Source of the DNA: Mangrovivirga cuniculi
Lineage (GTDB): Bacteria; Bacteroidota; Bacteroidia; Cytophagales; Cyclobacteriaceae
Assembly: GCF_005166025.1 (NCBI RefSeq)
Contig: NZ_CP028923.1
Location: forward strand, 3,846,001 to 3,910,000
Length of the DNA stretch: 64,000 nucleotides
Direction of reading: 5' to 3'
Positions 15,960 to 26,396 of the stretch are shown one piece after another. The notes under the pieces were generated by a model, which saw only the letters and a list, made by a program, of their open reading frames with translations, was not told the DNA's origin and did not search any database. Position 1 is the stretch's first letter. Each line of letters starts with the position of its first letter. The position numbers and the translations under genes are program-made.

Positions 15960-18343
15960 ATGTTTAAACAAGCCTTAACCCTACTTTTCCTATTAGTATC
16001 CATTGGAATTCATGCCCAAACTGAGCCTTATGAAAGCACTTCAGCATTAAAAATTGAAGACTTCATGAAGGGTGAAAATTTTGTTGGTTTTCAGCCTGAA
16101 AACATCCGATGGTCAAACGATAGTAAAAGAATACATTTCGAATGGAACCCTGAGAAAAATTTATTATCAGACCAATACTATTATGATCTTGATGAGGATA
16201 AAATAATAAAGATTGTACCGGAAGATTATTCACTGATTCCGGAAACAGGAGAATGGAATAAAGAGCATTCAAGAAAGGTATATAGCAAAAATGGAGACAT
16301 TTATTTATTTGATGTTGATAAAGAAAATTTAATCCAGGTTACTAATACTGTCAGTACCGAAACTGGACCGGAATTTTCCGGAGATGAAAAATCTATAATC
16401 TATAGAAGAGGAAATAATTTATTTTCTTGGAATTTAGAATCAGGTACTACTACGCAGTTAACGGACCTTAAGTCTGGAAGTGAAAAAAAAGAATCTGAAA
16501 ATACTGAACAAGAAGGATTTTAATGGCTGAGGAAGAGGCATTATTCAATACGGTAACACAAAGCTTAGCCAAAAAGAATTTAAGAGAACAGCGATCTGAA
16601 AAATCAGGTCCGGAAAGACCAAAAACAATCTATATAGGAAAAAAGAGAATCACCTCATTTAAGGTTTCCCCTGATACACGCTTTATCGGTTACTCGCTTT
16701 ATGAACGAGCTCAAGCTAAATCTACTAAAATGATGGACTTCGTTAATGAAACTGGTTACACCAGGGAATATAATGCCAGGCCAAAAGTAGGTAGTCCGTT
16801 AAGTTCATTTCAAACATATATTTATGATAGAGAAAGAGACACTACATTCACCTTTGATACAAAGCAGCTACCGGGTATTTATGAAAAACCTGAATTTCTC
16901 AAGGAATATCATGATGAGGAAGATTACAATGAAAAATATGATGACCCTAGAGATGTGGTTCTGGTAGATCTTTTATTTAATGAGAATAATGAAGCTGTGG
17001 TAGTCTACAGATCCGAAGACAATAAAGACAGATGGATAATGAAAGCAGATCTGGAAACCGGCGACCTGGACCTTCTGCAAAGAGAACACAATGATGCATG
17101 GGTAGGAGGTCCCGGAATTAGTTCATGGAACTATTACCCTGGCAATATTGGCTTTACTAATAATCCTGAAGTTCTTTACTATCAGTCTGAAGAAACTGGT
17201 TTTTCACATTTGTATACTATCAACATTAATTCGAAAGAAAAAAAGCAGTTAACTTCCGGATCATGGGAGGTTTTAAAAGCAAACCTTTCCAACGACAAAG
17301 AAACATTCTTTATAACAGCTAATAAAATAAGTCCATTCGACCACCACTTCTTTACGATGCCTGTTGAAGGAGGTGAACTTGAACAAGTTACCACCGGCCA
17401 GGGAAATTATGAAGTTACTGTTTCCCCGGATGAAAAATGGCTGGCTGTACGTTACAGTTATTCTAATAAACCATGGGATTTATACCTTATGCCTTTTAAG
17501 GCTGGCAAAGAAATGGAAAGAATTACAGAAAGTACTACTGAAGAATTTAACCAATATACATGGAGAGCACCTGAGATCATCACCTTTACAGCAGATGATG
17601 GTGAAGAAGTTCCGGCAAGAATCTATATTCCTGAAGAAGACAATAAAAACGGGGCAGCAGTAATCTTCGTTCACGGAGCAGGATATCTTCAAAATGTACA
17701 TCATTGGTGGTCATCATACTTCAGAGAATATATGTTCCACAATTTCCTTGCTGACAATGGATATACAGTTTTAGATATTGATTATCGTGGAAGTGCAGGT
17801 TATGGTGAAGAATGGCGAACTGCCATTTACAGGCATATGGGTGGAAAAGATTTATCAGACCAGGTGGACGGAGCTGAATTTTTAATTGAAGAACATGGCA
17901 TTGACCCGGAAAAGGTCGGGATTTATGGAGGGTCTTATGGTGGATTTATCACATTGATGGCCCTTTTTAATGCATCAGAGACATTTAATGCAGGAGCCGC
18001 AATTAGGTCGGTTACCGACTGGGCTCATTATAATCATGGCTATACTTCTAACATTTTAAATACACCCATTGAGGATCCAAAAGCATACAGAAGAAGTTCT
18101 CCAATATATTTTGCAGAAAACCTGAACGATCCTTTATTAATTCTTCATGGGTTACAAGATGATAATGTCCAGCCTCAGGATGTAATTAGATTATCCCAAA
18201 GGCTGATTGAACTCGGAAAGCATGGCTGGGAAACAGCTTATTACCCGGTTGAACCTCATGGGTTTAAGGAGGCAGCCAGTTGGACAGACGAATACACTAG
18301 AATATATAAGTTATTTCAAAAGCATCTGTTAGATAAAAAATAA
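15960..18343 (+). CDS. S9 family prolyl oligopeptidase / DPP IV-like peptidase, frameshifted at a T-run
   Basis: A secreted serine peptidase with signal peptide (residues 1-19, ending IHAQ), a DPP IV-type beta-propeller, and a C-terminal alpha/beta hydrolase. The catalytic Ser is in [10 protein letters not shown], Asp in [10 protein letters not shown] and His in VEPHGFKEA. The frame ends after TEQEGF at 16523, and the rest reads from an overlapping ATG (TAATG). Adding one T to the T4 run at 16518-16521 gives [14 protein letters not shown] and a continuous 794-residue protein of normal length. The downstream part alone would lack the signal peptide and the first propeller blades. It is divergent from the ric-nos operon. 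Confidence 0.85.
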
Positions 18344-18361
18344 TTAGTTAAATTATTAACT

Positions 18362-18778
18362 ATGAAAACTAAAACTTACAGCAAAGGAAATACAACCGTA
18401 GTCTGGCAGCCTGATAAGTGCTACCATTCAGAAAATTGTTATAAAGGATTACCAGAAGTTTTTAATCCCGAGAAAAAACCCTGGGTCAATATGGCCGGGG
18501 CTTCGGAAAAAGCTATTAGAGAACAAGTTGCCATGTGTCCTTCAGGTGCATTAAGTATAAAAGAAAAAGACCAGGAAGATAAAATTAACGATATGAGCGA
18601 TGTAAAAATTAAAGTCAGTCCTGCCGGACCGTTAATGGTTTCAGGAAATTGTACAATTGAACTTAAAGATGGAAAAACAGAAGTTGTAGAGAAGGTAGCT
18701 GCCCTGTGCCGATGTGGTGCCAGCAATAACAAGCCTTACTGTGACGGCTCTCATTCCAAAGTTGACTTTGATAAATAA
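18362..18778 (+). CDS. YjdI-like plus CDGSH iron-sulfur domain fusion protein
   Basis: The 138-residue protein has two cluster-binding parts. Residues about 1-68 match the YjdI-type (4Fe-4S mono-cluster) domain, with WQPDKCYHSENCYKGLPEVF and VAMCPSGALSIK. Residues about 78-138 carry a CDGSH/mitoNEET motif, ALCRCGASNNKPYCDGSH, giving three Cys and one His for a 2Fe-2S cluster. Such proteins are thought to act in electron transfer or cluster handling; the partner is unknown. The next gene, a TSUP permease, starts 21 bases downstream on the same strand. Confidence 0.85.
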   Translation: MKTKTYSKGNTTVVWQPDKCYHSENCYKGLPEVFNPEKKPWVNMAGASEKAIREQVAMCPSGALSIKEKDQEDKINDMSDVKIKVSPAGPLMVSGNCTIELKDGKTEVVEKVAALCRCGASNNKPYCDGSHSKVDFDK

Positions 18779-18799
18779 CTAACAACCATATCTTAAGCT

Positions 18800-19549
18800 A
18801 TGTCATTCATAGATAGCGAATTACTTTCCTATCTGTTGTTATTTATCCTTGGAGCAGGGGCCTTCATTCTGTCTACTATTGCAGGAGGGGGTGGTGCTCT
18901 TGTTCTTGTTCCTGTATTAAATTTTTTGATTGGAGTAAAATCAACTGCTCCGGTTTTAAACCTGGGAACTTTTATCGGGCGGCCAGTAAGACTATGGCTA
19001 TTCAGAAAAGATATTGACTGGAAAATCTCAGCCTATTATATCCCCGCAGCACTAATAGGCTCTGCTGTTGCCGGTTGGTTTTTTGAAAAAACTAATATTG
19101 GTATACTTCAAGTCTTAGCAGGTATATTTTTGATTAGTACAGTATTTCAATATCGTTTTGGCAAAAAGGAAATATCATTTCCTGTAAAAAAATATCATTT
19201 CTTCTTCCTGGGATTAATTGTAACCTTCATCAGTACAATAATCGGCGCTGTAGGCCCGATTCTTAATCCATTTTATCTCAATACCGGAATATCAAAAGAA
19301 AAACTTACCGGAACTAAAACAGCAAATTCATTTTTTACTGGAATTTTTCAGATCAGTTCTTATTCTTTTTTCGGACTTTTGCATGAACAATTAGTCTGGT
19401 ATGGTGTTGCTTTAGGTTTGGGAGCGACAGTTGGTAATATCATCGGGAAAAAAACCCTCAATAAAATGACAGAAAAAGGATTTAGAAAGTGGGTCATAGG
19501 CATGATGGTTATCAGCGGTATCGTCCTGATTGTAAAGAAGTTTGTTTAA
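18800..19549 (+). CDS. TSUP (TauE/SafE) family membrane permease
   Basis: The 249-residue protein has about eight membrane segments in two halves. It shows the TSUP glycine-rich start GAGAFILSTIAGGGGALVLV and a second-half block IVTFISTIIGAVGPILNPF. Family members export sulfite, sulfoacetate or other small organosulfur anions. The substrate cannot be read from the sequence. It follows the CDGSH gene closely and is probably co-transcribed with it. Confidence 0.85.
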   Translation: MSFIDSELLSYLLLFILGAGAFILSTIAGGGGALVLVPVLNFLIGVKSTAPVLNLGTFIGRPVRLWLFRKDIDWKISAYYIPAALIGSAVAGWFFEKTNIGILQVLAGIFLISTVFQYRFGKKEISFPVKKYHFFFLGLIVTFISTIIGAVGPILNPFYLNTGISKEKLTGTKTANSFFTGIFQISSYSFFGLLHEQLVWYGVALGLGATVGNIIGKKTLNKMTEKGFRKWVIGMMVISGIVLIVKKFV

Positions 19550-19574
19550 ATTTCTATATAAATAATGTTTATAA

Positions 19575-19589
19575 TTATGATAATCATAA
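19575..19589. promoter_or_regulatory. 15-bp palindrome upstream of the ABC/HlyD/TolC genes
   Basis: TTATGATAATCATAA is a perfect dyad with a central A and sits 98 bases before the ABC gene. No T-run follows, so an operator is more likely than a terminator. AT-rich palindromes arise easily by chance in this genome. Confidence 0.3.
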
Positions 19590-19686
19590 ACAAAAATTAT
19601 ATAAAATTGGTTATACATAATTAATTAGTTAACAACCTTAAGGCTAAGATTAGCGTAATTTGTATTGAATTACCTTAAAAGAAAAT

Positions 19687-21273
19687 ATGGACGGTAATAA
19701 GACCACTAAATTGGCATTTAAGCGTTTCTTCAGGCTTATTAAAAATGATAAGGAAAATATCCTGAGGATATATATGTACGCATTTTTTCAGGGAATTGTA
19801 TACTTAAGTTTGCCATTGGGTATTCAGGCGATTATTAACCTGATCATGGCCAGGCAGGTTACCACTTCATGGATTTTACTGGTTCTTCTGGTTCTGGTGG
19901 GTTTATTAGTTCATGGATGGTTGCAGGTAAAACAAATGTATATAACTGAAAGCATCCAGCAGAAGATTTTCACAAGGTCAGCCTTTGAACTTACTTATCG
20001 GATACCTCACTGGGAACCGGAGCACATAAAGAAAAATTATCCTCCTGAGCTTGTAAACCGATTTTTTGATACAATCAACATCCAAAAAGGATTCTCAAAG
20101 CTATTATTTGACTTTACAACAGCTGCATTGCAAATTCTTTTCGGACTGTTATTACTCGGGTTATATCACCCAATTTTCCTCGCAATCTCAATAATATTAT
20201 TTGGCGGTTTACTACTGGTATGGAGATTTACAGGTGAAAAAGGTCTTAGAAGTAGCCTTGATGAATCTGATTATAAATATAAAACAGCTTTCTGGCTGCA
20301 AGAGGTAGCCAGAACAAAAGAAGTCTTTTACGACCAAAATGCAGGTAAAAGAGCATTTAACAGAACAGATGATTATGTTTCCAATTACCTGGATAGTCGT
20401 AATCAACACTTTAAAGTACTGGTGAAACAGTTTTATAGTCTCCTAACTCTTAAAATATTAATTGCAGGACTACTCCTTATCCCGGGAGGATTACTGGTTA
20501 TCAATGATAGTATGAACCTGGGTCAATTTGTGGCTGGTGAAATCATTATCATTATGCTCATGAATGCTGTTGAAAAGCTGATCTTGAGTATGGAGACTTT
20601 ATACGATACACTCACCGCATCAGAAAAACTGGGTAAGCTTGTCGATATTCCATTGATTGATGAAAAGAGCCAGGAAAGAACAGGAAGAGGTTCATTTACT
20701 CTGAACATATTTGATACAGAAAATAAGAAGAAAAGTTCTCTAAATATCCGTAAAGGTCAAAAAATAAAAATCAAACTTCCTCATGAAAGTGATATACAAA
20801 ACGTTTCTTTCACGATTGAACAAAATGTCAAATCCCCATTCAGGATTGGATTATTGAACAGTACAGAAAATATTTTTGATGGAACCCTGAGGCAAAATGT
20901 TAGCATTTATGAAGAATTAGATGATTCTGAGATTATTGCCCTCCTTAAAAAATGTGGGTATAAATTTAAGATGGATGAAGAGGCAACATGTTCAAAACAT
21001 ATCCAACCTAAAGGAACTAACATCGATTTTGAAAGTCGACATGCGATAATTGCTGCTAGATGTTTAAGTATGAATCCTGAGATCATTTGCTGGAATGAGG
21101 ATACATTTCACGAAGAATTTTTAACTGAAGAATTAATGGAATACATAATTCTTAATGATATTCCTCTTGCTGTTGTAACTAAAAAGGAACACTTAAAATT
21201 CGAAGGGTATGATTTTGATAAATTATACTCCTGGCCAAAAGATTTTTCTCCAGCTGAATTATTAAATATTTAA
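19687..21273 (+). CDS. ABC-exporter-like protein with degenerate nucleotide-binding domain
   Basis: The 528-residue protein starts with an ABC exporter membrane domain (residues about 15-320, five or six helices, e.g. FFQGIVYLSLPLGIQAIINL). Residues about 335-528 occupy the place of the ATPase domain but lack its motifs. There is no GxxGxGKS Walker A (KGQKIKIKLPHESDIQN is found instead), the Q-loop position reads IGLLNSTENIFDGTLRQNV without Gln, the LSGGQ signature is replaced by FESRHAIIAARCL, and Walker B has become IICWNED. It heads a tight operon with HlyD- and TolC-like genes (3- and 1-base gaps). It may need a second, active ABC partner encoded elsewhere, or work without ATP hydrolysis. 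Confidence 0.8.
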   Translation: MDGNKTTKLAFKRFFRLIKNDKENILRIYMYAFFQGIVYLSLPLGIQAIINLIMARQVTTSWILLVLLVLVGLLVHGWLQVKQMYITESIQQKIFTRSAFELTYRIPHWEPEHIKKNYPPELVNRFFDTINIQKGFSKLLFDFTTAALQILFGLLLLGLYHPIFLAISIILFGGLLLVWRFTGEKGLRSSLDESDYKYKTAFWLQEVARTKEVFYDQNAGKRAFNRTDDYVSNYLDSRNQHFKVLVKQFYSLLTLKILIAGLLLIPGGLLVINDSMNLGQFVAGEIIIIMLMNAVEKLILSMETLYDTLTASEKLGKLVDIPLIDEKSQERTGRGSFTLNIFDTENKKKSSLNIRKGQKIKIKLPHESDIQNVSFTIEQNVKSPFRIGLLNSTENIFDGTLRQNVSIYEELDDSEIIALLKKCGYKFKMDEEATCSKHIQPKGTNIDFESRHAIIAARCLSMNPEIICWNEDTFHEEFLTEELMEYIILNDIPLAVVTKKEHLKFEGYDFDKLYSWPKDFSPAELLNI

Positions 21274-21276
21274 AGG

Positions 21277-22635
21277 ATGCTAAATCTAAGTGAAAGAAGG
21301 GTTAAAGACGACATAGACACATCCTCTTATAAGTCGTTTGATAAAATAGAAAACTTTGAGCCACGGCCATCAAAGAAATATAAATATTTCTGGCTGTTAC
21401 TTATTCCTATTTCTTTTTTTATTCCATGGACTCAGAATATTCAAACTGAGGGAGAAGTTACTGCGCTCCTTCCATCTGAAAGACCTCAATCTATCCAGAG
21501 CTTTATTGACGGGAGAATTGAAAAGTGGTACGTTTCTGAAGGTCAGGAAGTAAATAAGGGTGATACAATTTTAAAAATCGCTGAAGTTAAACCTGAATAT
21601 CTTGACCCTAATCTTATTAGAAGAACAGAATCTCAGGTAAATGCTAAAAGAAGTGGTATGGGATCATATCAAAGCAAAATAGAGGCTTTGAATAATCAGT
21701 ATAACGCCTTGCTTTCAGCAAAAAAATTCAAACTTCAGGAAGCTACTAATAAACTTGAACAAGCCAGACTGTCAGTTCAGATTGATAGTATGGAATGGAA
21801 TGCTGCAGAAACTAACCTTGATGTGGCTGAAGCCCGGTTTGACCGAATAAAGGCACTTTATGAAGATGGACTGAAATCAAAAACTGAATTTGAAACAGGT
21901 CAGATGAAACTTCAGGAAGCTAAGGCTAAACGTACAGCTGCCTATAACAAGTATTTGAAATCTCAAAATGAACTGATAAATGCCAGAATTGCTTTACAAA
22001 GCATTGAGGCAGACTATAACGATAAAATTGCCAAAAACAGATCTGAAAAAGCAGAAGCTGCCAGTAATCTGTATTCTGCCGAGGCAGACCTGGCTAAAAT
22101 GGAAAACACACTTAGTAATTATGAACTCAGGTCTTCTTTTTATTTTATAACTGCACCCCAGGATGGTTATATTACCCAGGCATCAATGACCGGTATTGGT
22201 GAAAATGTAAAAGCAGGAGAAAAGCTGATAACCATTATGCCCAAGGATTATCAACTGGCTGCTAATTATTATGTCAACCCTGTAAACCTCCCTCTGCTTG
22301 AAAAGGGACAGGAAATAAGATGTATTTTTGATGGATGGCCTGCGATCGTATTCAGTGGTTGGCCAGGTGCATCTCATGGAACATTTAGTGGTGAGATTGT
22401 CGCTATCGATAATTTCAGCCAGCCAGACGGAACTTACCGAATATTGGTAGCCCCAAGTAAAGAAGATGTTGCCGACTACTCATGGCCGGATGCTTTAAGA
22501 CCCGGGTCAGGAACCAGAGGCATTATTCTACTGAAAGATGTACCTTTATGGTATGAAATCTGGCGACGTATTAATGGATTCCCTCCTGATTTCTACAAAA
22601 AGAATACTAATCAGAATTCTGAAAAAGAAAAATAA
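21277..22635 (+). CDS. HlyD-family membrane fusion (periplasmic adaptor) protein
   Basis: The 452-residue adaptor has one N-terminal membrane segment (residues about 37-52, FWLLLIPISFFIPW). A biotinyl-lipoyl-like half-motif IDGRIEKWYVSEGQEVNKGD follows, then a long alpha-helical hairpin of about residues 115-285 with coiled-coil heptads. The second lipoyl half ITAPQDGYITQASMTGIGENVKAG and a beta-barrel region complete it. It bridges the inner-membrane ABC-like protein and the outer-membrane TolC-like channel, with genes directly before and after it. The exported substrate is unknown. Confidence 0.88.
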   Translation: MLNLSERRVKDDIDTSSYKSFDKIENFEPRPSKKYKYFWLLLIPISFFIPWTQNIQTEGEVTALLPSERPQSIQSFIDGRIEKWYVSEGQEVNKGDTILKIAEVKPEYLDPNLIRRTESQVNAKRSGMGSYQSKIEALNNQYNALLSAKKFKLQEATNKLEQARLSVQIDSMEWNAAETNLDVAEARFDRIKALYEDGLKSKTEFETGQMKLQEAKAKRTAAYNKYLKSQNELINARIALQSIEADYNDKIAKNRSEKAEAASNLYSAEADLAKMENTLSNYELRSSFYFITAPQDGYITQASMTGIGENVKAGEKLITIMPKDYQLAANYYVNPVNLPLLEKGQEIRCIFDGWPAIVFSGWPGASHGTFSGEIVAIDNFSQPDGTYRILVAPSKEDVADYSWPDALRPGSGTRGIILLKDVPLWYEIWRRINGFPPDFYKKNTNQNSEKEK

Positions 22636-22636
22636 T

Positions 22637-24040
22637 ATGCAAAGACTGGTAATCTTATTTTTTCTGCTGGTCAGTATTTTTCAAACCAGCGGCCAGGATT
22701 CCTTAAAGTTAGAGGATGTTATCAGATTGATTGATAACCATCCTGAGGCTTCCAGGATATGGTGGTCTGTAAGGGAAGCAGAAGCAGAATTATTATCGAA
22801 AAGAGGGGCTTTCGACCCTAAATTATATGGTAATTACGACACCAAAAAGTTTAATGGTTCCGATTATTTCACTCACAGAGAAGGTGGAATAAGTATACCT
22901 ACTGCTGCTGCCGGCCTTGACTTTAAAGCGGGTTATGAGCAAAATGAAGGTTTTTACCTAAACCCCGAACTTACCGTACCTGATGAGGGTTTATGGAAAG
23001 CCGGCTTAAGTTTTGACCTGGGGCGTGGACTGATTACGGATGAACAGCGGACAGAATTAAGAAATGCTAATTTAAAAGTTGATAAAACCAGTGCTGAAGC
23101 GGATTTACGATCAAACTCGTTAATTTTCTCTGCAGCGAGTGCTTTTTTCGAATGGCAGGCAGCTTATGAATACCTTCAGCTACAGCAAGAATTAATAGAC
23201 ATAGGCCTGCAACGTTTCCGTGGTGTAAAAAGATCTGCGGAACTCGGAGATTATGCAGCAATTGACACCCTTGAAGCACTTACTCAGTTAACTCAAAGAC
23301 AAACTGACCTGATCGATGCTCAATTAACTTACCAGTTACAGAGTCAGCGTTTGGATTTATACCTTTGGCAGGATTCTCTCAAAATAGATACAGATCTAAC
23401 CTCCGAAAAAATTCCGGATCAGAATATGATAGAGCCCTTGGTCACTGGCTTAATAGATTCCCTGGCTTATGACCATCCTATTTCAAGGTATTACCGTTCA
23501 GAGATAGCTATTTTGGAGAATACTACACAATTGATGAGGCAACGGCTTCTTCCCGAAATACTGCTAGAGGGATACTACCTGTTTTCTGATTTTGAAAACG
23601 AAAGCCAAAGAAAGAGCAATTCCATCGATGAAAACTTTACGGCTGGTGTTAAGATCAACTTTCCGATTTTCCTTAGGAAAGAACGTGGTGGATTGAAAAC
23701 TCAAAAAGCCAGATTAGAAATGACCAGTCTTCAATGGAGGTATAAACAAAATGAATGGCTAACAAAACAGCGTCTGGCATATACCCAATGGCAAAATCTG
23801 TCTGAACAGCTGGAAACAGTAAGGAAAAATGCCGAATATTTCAGATTGATGATGGTAGCGGAAAGAAAATTGTTCGATGCCGGTGAGTCGACATTATTTT
23901 TAGTCTTTTCAAGAGAGAATAAATATATGGAAGCTCAGATAAAACTGATTAATCTTATAAAAAAGACTCAAAAATCATATCTGAAGTGGCTTGATACCTC
24001 TGGAAATATAAAAGAATGGAAAGAACAAATTGTTCAATAA
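22637..24040 (+). CDS. TolC-family outer-membrane channel
   Basis: The 467-residue protein has a signal peptide (residues 1-20, FQTSGQ) and the outer membrane efflux protein layout: two long coiled-coil hairpin repeats, the first around DKTSAEADLRSNSLIFSAAS and the second around LRKERGGLKTQKARLEMTSL. I chose the ATG at 22637, one base after the HlyD stop, over an upstream in-frame start inside the HlyD gene because only this start gives a signal peptide. It completes the three-part export system, and a strong terminator follows at once. Confidence 0.87.
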   Translation: MQRLVILFFLLVSIFQTSGQDSLKLEDVIRLIDNHPEASRIWWSVREAEAELLSKRGAFDPKLYGNYDTKKFNGSDYFTHREGGISIPTAAAGLDFKAGYEQNEGFYLNPELTVPDEGLWKAGLSFDLGRGLITDEQRTELRNANLKVDKTSAEADLRSNSLIFSAASAFFEWQAAYEYLQLQQELIDIGLQRFRGVKRSAELGDYAAIDTLEALTQLTQRQTDLIDAQLTYQLQSQRLDLYLWQDSLKIDTDLTSEKIPDQNMIEPLVTGLIDSLAYDHPISRYYRSEIAILENTTQLMRQRLLPEILLEGYYLFSDFENESQRKSNSIDENFTAGVKINFPIFLRKERGGLKTQKARLEMTSLQWRYKQNEWLTKQRLAYTQWQNLSEQLETVRKNAEYFRLMMVAERKLFDAGESTLFLVFSRENKYMEAQIKLINLIKKTQKSYLKWLDTSGNIKEWKEQIVQ

Positions 24041-24041
24041 A

Positions 24042-24072
24042 AAAGGAGCTGAAAATTCAGCTCCTTTTTTTT
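24042..24072. terminator. Bidirectional terminator between TolC-like and TonB-receptor genes
   Basis: GGAGCTGA pairs with TCAGCTCC, flanked by A-runs and an eight-T run, so it can terminate from both sides. It lies between the rightward TolC-like gene and the leftward TonB-dependent receptor gene. Confidence 0.88.
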
Positions 24073-24093
24073 AATCTTTTATGTATTTAAATG

Positions 24094-26244
24094 TTATAAA
24101 TTAACATTGATTCCCGCCAAATAAAGAGCCCCGATTCTGTCTGCAAAACCAAACTGATCTTTTTCTCCGGCAAGAAGATTTCTAGCATTTACAAATCCTT
24201 TAAATCCTTTAGCGAATTCATAAGAAGCCTTAATACTTAAAGTTGTAACCGGATCTATTGTAGTAGTACCTAATTGCTCAGATGTAGATGCTCGTTCATG
24301 ACGATAAAACTGCTCACTCATATAATAAAAGCTTGAATAAATCGAAAGTTTATCCAAAGGTCTGTAATTAAACGTCATACCACCATAAAAATTTGGTGTA
24401 CGTTTATTTTCCTGATCAACCCTATTATAAGTTGGAAGTTCCATAGTAAACGGATTGATACCTGTTTCTTTTTTATCATAATTTTCTAGCTCAGTCTTTT
24501 GAACAGTTCCGAAAACCCTCATTTGTATTTTATCTGATGGAGCAAAATTTAAAGCAGTTGTCACACCACTCTGAGTAGAGATTAAATCACTATTAAAGTA
24601 ATTAAACTCAATTATCGGACCTTCTGCACTATTATAGAATTCTGTCGGTTGAAAATCTACAGCGTTTTCAAATACTGTTCTGAATGCCTCTACATCCAAT
24701 ATTAGCTTTTCAGAAAGTTTGCCTCTATATCCGAATTCAACCATATTCATTGTTGGTAAAAGCAACTCTCTATTACCTACATATGCTACATCAACTTGTC
24801 CATCCACATAATAATCTGCATAAGAGTCGATAAAGAAAGAACTTCTGTTAGATTTTGATGCAACGGCCCTTATTAAATGGTTCTCATTGAATTTATATGT
24901 AGAAATAAACTGATATGTGAAGTATACATCATCAGGTACATTGTATTTATCTAATCTACCCGCAGCTACCAATCTTAGTTTATCATTTAATAACTTATAA
25001 TCAGCTTTTAATGAAAAGCCATAATTACTTAGCTGCTGCTCCGCATTCATTAAGCCTATAGTATTTGGCTCTATATAAGGCACATCAGAATAAGTAGCCT
25101 GCTGATAATTAAATGCTGGCTGTAGTGATAGATTACCTAATTCAAAAGAATAATCAAGGTTTAAATCTATTTTATTATAATCCATTGTAGAAATAAAACC
25201 AGAACCTCTTGCAATATCCTGAACACCACTTTCTGTGGAAGCTTGAATATTTAAGCCTTTAATCTTAGAGGTCAAATCTATATAAAATGACTCTGAAGTC
25301 CTGTCTCCTAGAACAGAATAAAAGTTCTCAAAAAAGGCTGATTGAGAAACTGAATTTTGATATCCTGTTTTCAGGTCAATATTCACATCCTTATTAATAT
25401 CATAAGAGATAAATGCATTAACCCCTAAACGCTCCTTAGCCATTTCGACTTCTTCAAACCAACCATAAGAATCTTCAATCTGATTTCCATTATTATAATT
25501 AACTAACTCAGACCTTGGAGTATACTCTCCAGTCCACCAATTATAATACTCTTCGTGATCTCTATCTCGCGTTTCGATATTACCACTTAATCCGATTGAA
25601 ACCTTATCATTTTTTAACCTCTTTAGAGCATTGAAACTTCCGATTACCGTCCCTTTATTTCCTCCCTGCACATTTGCAGTTACCGAAGATTCAGAATTTG
25701 AAAATCCTTGTTTAGTAATGATATTGATCACGCCACTTACTGCATTTGGTCCGTAAAGTGGTGACGAAGGACCTCTTACTACCTCAATCCTTTCTACATC
25801 TGCTAGGCCAATTGGAAGTGCCTCCCAAAAAGTACCTCCATTTATGTAATTGTAAACCCTACGCCCATCGATCATAACAAGCGTTAAACTATTTTCTGTG
25901 AAAAAAGTAAAGTTACCAGGAGGTAAAGACTCATTTCCTCTGACATGCACGTCATAGTTACCATTTGATTCCTCTCTTACTATCATTCCAGGTACTAATC
26001 TAAGTGCTTCTTCGATCGTGGTAGCTCCTGATGCTATGATTTCTTCTCCTGTAATTACAGTAGAAGAAAGTGGAGCATCAAAACTACTTTCCGCCTTCTT
26101 TGAAGCTGAATATATTTCAACTTCCATCAATTCCTCCAGAGACATATCAAATAGATCCCTGTCACCCTCTTCAGTATCTTGTGCTGACATTGTGAAAAAA
26201 GAGATTAAAAATAAAAAATTAATCCTAATTAATGATTTAAACAT
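24094..26244 (-). CDS. TonB-dependent outer-membrane receptor, paralog 1
   Basis: The 716-residue receptor has a signal peptide (ending SAQ, about residue 21), a short N-terminal segment DLFDMSLEELMEVEIYSASKKAES, a plug domain (about 55-175, with ASGATTIEEALRLVPG and VERIEVVRGPSSPLYGPNAV) and a long beta-barrel ending in GALYLAGINVNL. No carboxypeptidase-like or Secretin_N extension is present. Substrate cannot be predicted. It closely resembles the second receptor gene 0.7 kb away, including the upstream region, indicating tandem duplication. Confidence 0.88.
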   Translation of the reverse strand: MFKSLIRINFLFLISFFTMSAQDTEEGDRDLFDMSLEELMEVEIYSASKKAESSFDAPLSSTVITGEEIIASGATTIEEALRLVPGMIVREESNGNYDVHVRGNESLPPGNFTFFTENSLTLVMIDGRRVYNYINGGTFWEALPIGLADVERIEVVRGPSSPLYGPNAVSGVINIITKQGFSNSESSVTANVQGGNKGTVIGSFNALKRLKNDKVSIGLSGNIETRDRDHEEYYNWWTGEYTPRSELVNYNNGNQIEDSYGWFEEVEMAKERLGVNAFISYDINKDVNIDLKTGYQNSVSQSAFFENFYSVLGDRTSESFYIDLTSKIKGLNIQASTESGVQDIARGSGFISTMDYNKIDLNLDYSFELGNLSLQPAFNYQQATYSDVPYIEPNTIGLMNAEQQLSNYGFSLKADYKLLNDKLRLVAAGRLDKYNVPDDVYFTYQFISTYKFNENHLIRAVASKSNRSSFFIDSYADYYVDGQVDVAYVGNRELLLPTMNMVEFGYRGKLSEKLILDVEAFRTVFENAVDFQPTEFYNSAEGPIIEFNYFNSDLISTQSGVTTALNFAPSDKIQMRVFGTVQKTELENYDKKETGINPFTMELPTYNRVDQENKRTPNFYGGMTFNYRPLDKLSIYSSFYYMSEQFYRHERASTSEQLGTTTIDPVTTLSIKASYEFAKGFKGFVNARNLLAGEKDQFGFADRIGALYLAGINVNL

Positions 26245-26296
26245 TTTAATAAATTATTGATTGATTTATGTATTATATTCTTATAAGAGTCCATTG

Positions 26297-26325
26297 GTAA
26301 CCAATAACTTGACAAAACGTGACAA
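26297..26325 (-). promoter_or_regulatory. Shared upstream motif of TonB receptor 1
   Basis: On the plus strand GTAACC (26297), TTGACA (26309) and TGACAA (26320) occur at offsets 0, 12 and 23. The same three blocks at the same offsets lie upstream of receptor 2 at 29101-29129. Distance to the start codon is 53 and 52 bases. This is a likely operator or activator site retained after duplication. Confidence 0.5.
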
Positions 26326-26388
26326 AATAGTCATGAACAATGACAAATTATCGATGAATCAAAAAATCAAATAATTAGTGCCTTTTAT

Positions 26389-26396
26389 TATCTTTG
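26389..26396 (+). promoter_or_regulatory. -7 element for the small lipoprotein gene
   Basis: TATCTTTG is an exact match to TAnnTTTG, 19 bases before the ATG at 26415. No clear -33 element is visible. Confidence 0.45.
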
